Shown here: positions 4,456-5,062 of the stretch, piece by piece
Layout: each line of letters begins with the position of its first letter
Numbering within the stretch: the stretch's first letter is position 1
Source: Conexibacter sp.
GTDB taxonomy: Bacteria > Actinomycetota > Thermoleophilia > Solirubrobacterales > Solirubrobacteraceae
Direction of reading: 5' to 3'
Assembly (NCBI GenBank): GCA_025964295.1
Contig: JAOPZD010000148.1
Location: 1 to 5,062 of the forward strand
Length of the DNA: 5,062 nt
Made by a program: the position numbers and the translations under genes
Notes under the pieces: model-generated
Database searches by the model: none
Told to the model about the DNA's origin: nothing
What the model saw: the letters and a program-made list of their open reading frames with translations, nothing else

Positions 4456-5062
4456 TCAGAGCGGGAAGCCCACCGCGGCCCACAACGCGGAGTGGTCGCT
4501 CAGGCCCGCCTCGCGCCAGCCGTGCTCGTAGCCGCAGGCGGTCACCGCGAGGTCGCGGACGAAGGCGTGGTCGAGGCGGTAGCCGAACTTGCCGTGGGCG
4601 TACATCCAGCTGCGGTCGCGGGCGCCGTAGCCGTGGACGGCGCGGAAGGCGTCGGTCCAGCCGGCGGCGCCGAGGCCCGGGACGAGGCCGAGCTCGGCGG
4701 CGTCGTGGCGCTCGTCGTAGCCGTCGCGCAGGTTGCCGGTCCGGGTCCGGGCGAAGCTGCGGACGTCGCCCTCGCAGGACTCGTAGGCCGGGGTGTTGAA
4801 GTCGCCGACGAGGATCGCGGGCGCGGGGCCGGCGCCGTCGGTCCCGCCGAGCGCCGCGGCGACCGCCTCCAGCGTGATGACCTTGACCCGTTGCGCCTTG
4901 GCCGAGATCGGCGCGTGGAGGGCGTGGACGGCGATCGCGCCGACGCGCGCCGCGGCGTAGCGCTCGGGCCACGGCAGGCCGGGGATCGCGGGAAGCGCCT
5001 CCAGCGGGGTCCGCGCCGCGATCAGCACGCCCAGGCGCCGCTCGGCGGTCCCGCCGGGCGGC
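4456..5062 (-). CDS. Endonuclease/exonuclease/phosphatase (EEP) family protein, 5' end outside window
   Basis: The frame is open from the right edge to TGA at 4458-4456, about 201 residues visible. A GTG at 5028 is in frame, but sequence upstream remains coding-like (TAERRLGV), so the true start is probably beyond the window. EEP enzymes are metal-dependent phosphodiesterases with a four-layer alpha/beta sandwich, including exonuclease III, DNase I-like and sphingomyelinase-like members. Visible motifs, numbered from the GTG, are VHALHAP (34-40; usual H-x-P strand), ILVGDFNTP (72-80; catalytic Asp76 and Asn78), RLDHAFV (151-157), and the closing LSDHSAL (176-182) with the Asp178/His179 catalytic pair. 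No signal peptide can be judged. Which substrate (DNA, lipid or other phosphodiester) cannot be told. GC content and codon use match the neighbours. Confidence 0.85.
   Translation of the reverse strand, partial: PPGGTAERRLGVLIAARTPLEALPAIPGLPWPERYAAARVGAIAVHALHAPISAKAQRVKVITLEAVAAALGGTDGAGPAPAILVGDFNTPAYESCEGDVRSFARTRTGNLRDGYDERHDAAELGLVPGLGAAGWTDAFRAVHGYGARDRSWMYAHGKFGYRLDHAFVRDLAVTACGYEHGWREAGLSDHSALWAAVGFPL

Noticed and set aside
3389..4972. A 708-codon minus-strand open frame extending upstream of the DUF3618 gene
   Set aside because: Only its last 180 codons look like protein; the rest is Arg/Gly/Pro-rich shadow of the holin-like, LEA-like and nuclease genes in other frames.

Overview
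The window is high-GC bacterial DNA with almost exclusive G/C at third codon positions. Near-leaderless start arrangements and the gene content (FtsQ-FtsZ, an actinobacterial holin-X family protein, DUF3618) point to an actinobacterium. My impression is the Thermoleophilia/Solirubrobacterales branch, but that is inference and could not be tested by search.

Left part (1-1597): this is the end of the division and cell-wall (dcw) cluster. The C-terminal 104 residues of FtsQ are followed by a 205-base, comparatively AT-rich gap. That gap holds a convincing housekeeping promoter (TTGACA, 18 bases, TACGGT) and a leader hairpin, and then complete ftsZ (358 aa). A perfect GC hairpin lies just after ftsZ.

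Middle (1598-2845): the usual downstream neighbours of actinobacterial ftsZ (pgeF, yggS, sepF) are absent. Instead there is a roughly 200-base non-coding stretch. It contains inverted repeats and a structured leader that can pair with the ribosome binding site of a tiny gene (1811-1945, 44 aa, acidic, no recognised family). Convergent to it is a small Cys-rich reading frame (1972-2217, minus). That frame is divergent from an FtnA-type ferritin (2296-2793) whose ferroxidase residues are all present. The divergent gap carries a perfect 12-bp palindrome and a probable leaderless promoter for the ferritin.

Right part (2846-5062, minus strand): a tightly coupled three-gene envelope/stress operon is transcribed right to left. 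It encodes a LEA-like 11-mer repeat protein with a C-terminal membrane segment, a holin-superfamily-III-like two-helix membrane protein, and a DUF3618 protein with one membrane segment. It is preceded by the 3' part of an endonuclease/exonuclease/phosphatase (EEP) family gene that runs off the right edge.

The most promising undescribed elements are the switch-like leader plus 44-aa peptide gene after ftsZ, and the Cys-rich mini-protein paired with ferritin. Both are candidates that need comparative data; neither is demonstrated by this sequence alone.
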